A stretch of DNA of 64,000 bases from Amoebidium appalachense (Eukaryota; Ichthyosporea), in NCBI GenBank assembly GCA_963693365.1, contig CAVNZM010000011.1, positions 4,402,001 to 4,466,000 on the forward strand, in the 5' to 3' direction. Positions within the stretch are counted from its first letter, which is position 1. The number at the start of each line of letters is the position of its first letter. Both the position numbers and the translations under genes were made by a program. The notes under the pieces are model-generated. The model was not told where the DNA came from, did not search any database, and saw nothing but the letters and a program-made list of their open reading frames with translations. This document shows, piece after piece, positions 62,398 to 64,000 of this stretch.

Positions 62398-62989
62398 TCC
62401 CCCCCCCACACACACACACGCACACACACGCACACACAAAGAAAAGAGAACAACAAAAACAGACAAACAAACAAACAAACACTTACAAACAAGCAAAAAA
62501 AACAATTACTTTCTCCCTGCCTCCTGTGCACCGCTTTCCTACACTTTGTAACGACAGGAAGGGAATTGCACAGGGTAGAGGCAGGCGGCGGGGTGTGGTA
62601 GCAGCAGGGGGTAGATATGTGGTTGATTTGATAAGCAATCCTTGTGTGCGTGCGTGCGTGCGTGCGTGCGTGTGTGGGTGCGTGAATGTGTGTGTGTGCG
62701 TGTGCGTGTGCGTGTGCGCGTGCGCGTGCGTGTGTGTGTGTGTGTGTGTGTGCGTGTGTGTGTGTGTTGTGTGTGTGTGTGTGTGTGCAAAGGTGGGGAG
62801 TGGGCAAGTACCGGTGATAAGGGGAGCTACTTGCTGATTGGCGCCTTCCGAAGTGTCGCACGCAGATAATCCCCGTGTATATGTCCAAGTTCCTCTTTAT
62901 GTTTGTGTGATTGCACAAAACAAGCAAACTTTGACGTTCTCTTTTTATTTTCAGCTTCCGAAGCCAGATTTTTGTGATATGCCCTTCTC

Positions 62990-63033
<44 letters not shown>

Positions 63034-64000
63034 GGCGGGGATGATAGCAATATGCCTATGCTGTTAATGGGTTTATCAAAAGGTGCCGTAACTGCGGTGA
63101 GGTTGAACGGGGCACGGGGGAGGAGGGGTGGAGAAAGCCGTGGAAGGAGGGCGGGAGGCGGGGGGGCGGGGGAGGGGGGGGGGGGAGAGAGAGGGGGGGG
63201 GGGAGGGGGGGGAGGGGTTCTTGCCTTCCCGAGATAGGCCGGTTGGGAGGGGATGGTTGGCTTTTCGGAACCATCGGTGCAAATTGTTGCTGGTTGGGGG
63301 ATGTGAGATGATGTTGATGTGTTGACGGGGTTTGATGCGTTGTTTTGAGTTGAAAGACACACAGAGGTGGTGGATGGATTTTGCCACTGAGGCTGGGCGC
63401 AAGGGAAAAACTGTGGAAAGAAATGTGATGGGGTGCTGTGTGGCGTAACGGGAAAGAGTGGATTTCCAAACATCATGTTAGAAGGTGGAGGAAGTGGGCG
63501 GGTTGAGAAGGGAAATTGGGAAGGGAGTGGTTGGTGTGGATGTTGGGTGGGTTGCGTGCTTGCAGGCGGAAAGGAGATGGCGCTGAGATCGGGCCCAAGG
63601 GGGGGTTTGAACACAGTGGTGGTGGCTGAAATATAAACGGGGTTGGTGGTGGGGGTCCAAATTCACTGGAATATCGATTGGCGGTGTTGTTCTCAGGGGC
63701 GTATGGGCAGTAGTGGTTGCTACCGTCGTGGTTTTGGTGTGCGAATGTTTGGTGTGGTGAGTATGGGTATTGGTTTCCGTTCGAGGTTTGGGTCATGCTT
63801 CCCTCGCATGGCCCGTACGTGTTTGTGTTTTGGTTTGGATTGATACGGGATATATTTGGCGAGAATGGTTGCTTGACGCCGATCGGTTCCGGTTGGAAAA
63901 CGAATCCGGGTGGGCGTTCGGGTTGGAAAACGAATTGGGGGGGGGGGGGTGGGTGTTCGGGTTGGAAAACGAATTGGGTTGGGTGTTCAGGTTGTGGCGG
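62178..64000 (-). CDS. Asn/Gln/Pro-rich disordered protein, 5' part outside the window
   Basis: Exons: 63667-64000 (continues past the window end), a 41-nt intron, an exon from 63625 to at least 63230 (Pro/Ser/Asn-rich, [20 protein letters not shown]), then 62831-62894 ([20 protein letters not shown]), a probable 29-nt exon near 62518-62546, and terminal 62178-62282 after AACTATTTTTTCAG ([13 protein letters not shown]... [13 protein letters not shown], stop). Phases agree for the last three. The right edge encodes three copies of a FVFQPE(H/R/P) unit. CAGCAG at the last acceptor allows a one-codon alternative start. The composition resembles the N-terminal region of TRIM-like gene B, but no zinc-binding domain is seen here. 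Confidence 0.5.

Overview
The window reads as nuclear DNA of a eukaryote with spliceosomal introns. The gene content (a CASTOR/GATSL arginine-sensor homologue, RING/B-box/coiled-coil TRIM-like proteins, a secreted protein with about 39 EGF-like repeats) suggests a unicellular relative of animals such as an ichthyosporean. That placement is inference; no rRNA or organellar marker is present. About half of the sequence is homopolymer G or C, (GT)n/(CA)n, (GA)n and minisatellite DNA. These tracts lie in introns and intergenic DNA, while the two intronless genes are free of them.

Layout, left to right. 1-1596: low-complexity DNA and the 3' flank of the first gene. 1597-3366 (-): intronless MHS-type MFS transporter with a CCAAT/CRE/E2F-like upstream region. 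3890-5449: a decayed direct repeat, GA/poly-G DNA and a 62-bp hAT-like MITE with a perfect target-site duplication. 5900-15821 (-): a 12-exon CASTOR homologue (355 codons) reconstructed exon by exon, with junction phases that all agree. 16132-18051: a 1.92-kb non-autonomous hAT-like element with an 8-bp target-site duplication. 18788-25318 (+): TRIM-like gene A, whose RING has lost ligands. 25740-26340: a CCAAT-rich region. 26551-31046 (+): fragments of two unidentified genes among duplicated blocks. 31720-32270: long (GA)n. 33072-34051: two small oppositely oriented gene fragments. 36198-41423 (+): intronless EGF-repeat protein. 41424-47755: repeat-rich DNA with several short exons, mostly on the minus strand. 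48035-56839 (-): TRIM-like gene B with an intact RING, a paralogue of A. 57644-58760 (-): an unidentified gene with very short introns, one of them GC-AG. 60233-60919 (+) and 61884-61913 (+): terminal exons. 62178-64000 (-): an Asn/Gln/Pro-rich gene cut by the window edge.

Functionally, CASTOR implies arginine sensing upstream of GATOR2/mTORC1, and the two TRIM-like genes imply ubiquitin-type or scaffold functions. The genes do not form an operon-like unit. The most striking property is the architecture: tiny exons, often only 30-140 bp, sit as islands between poly-G/poly-C and dinucleotide tracts, so naive ORF calling misses nearly every multi-exon gene.
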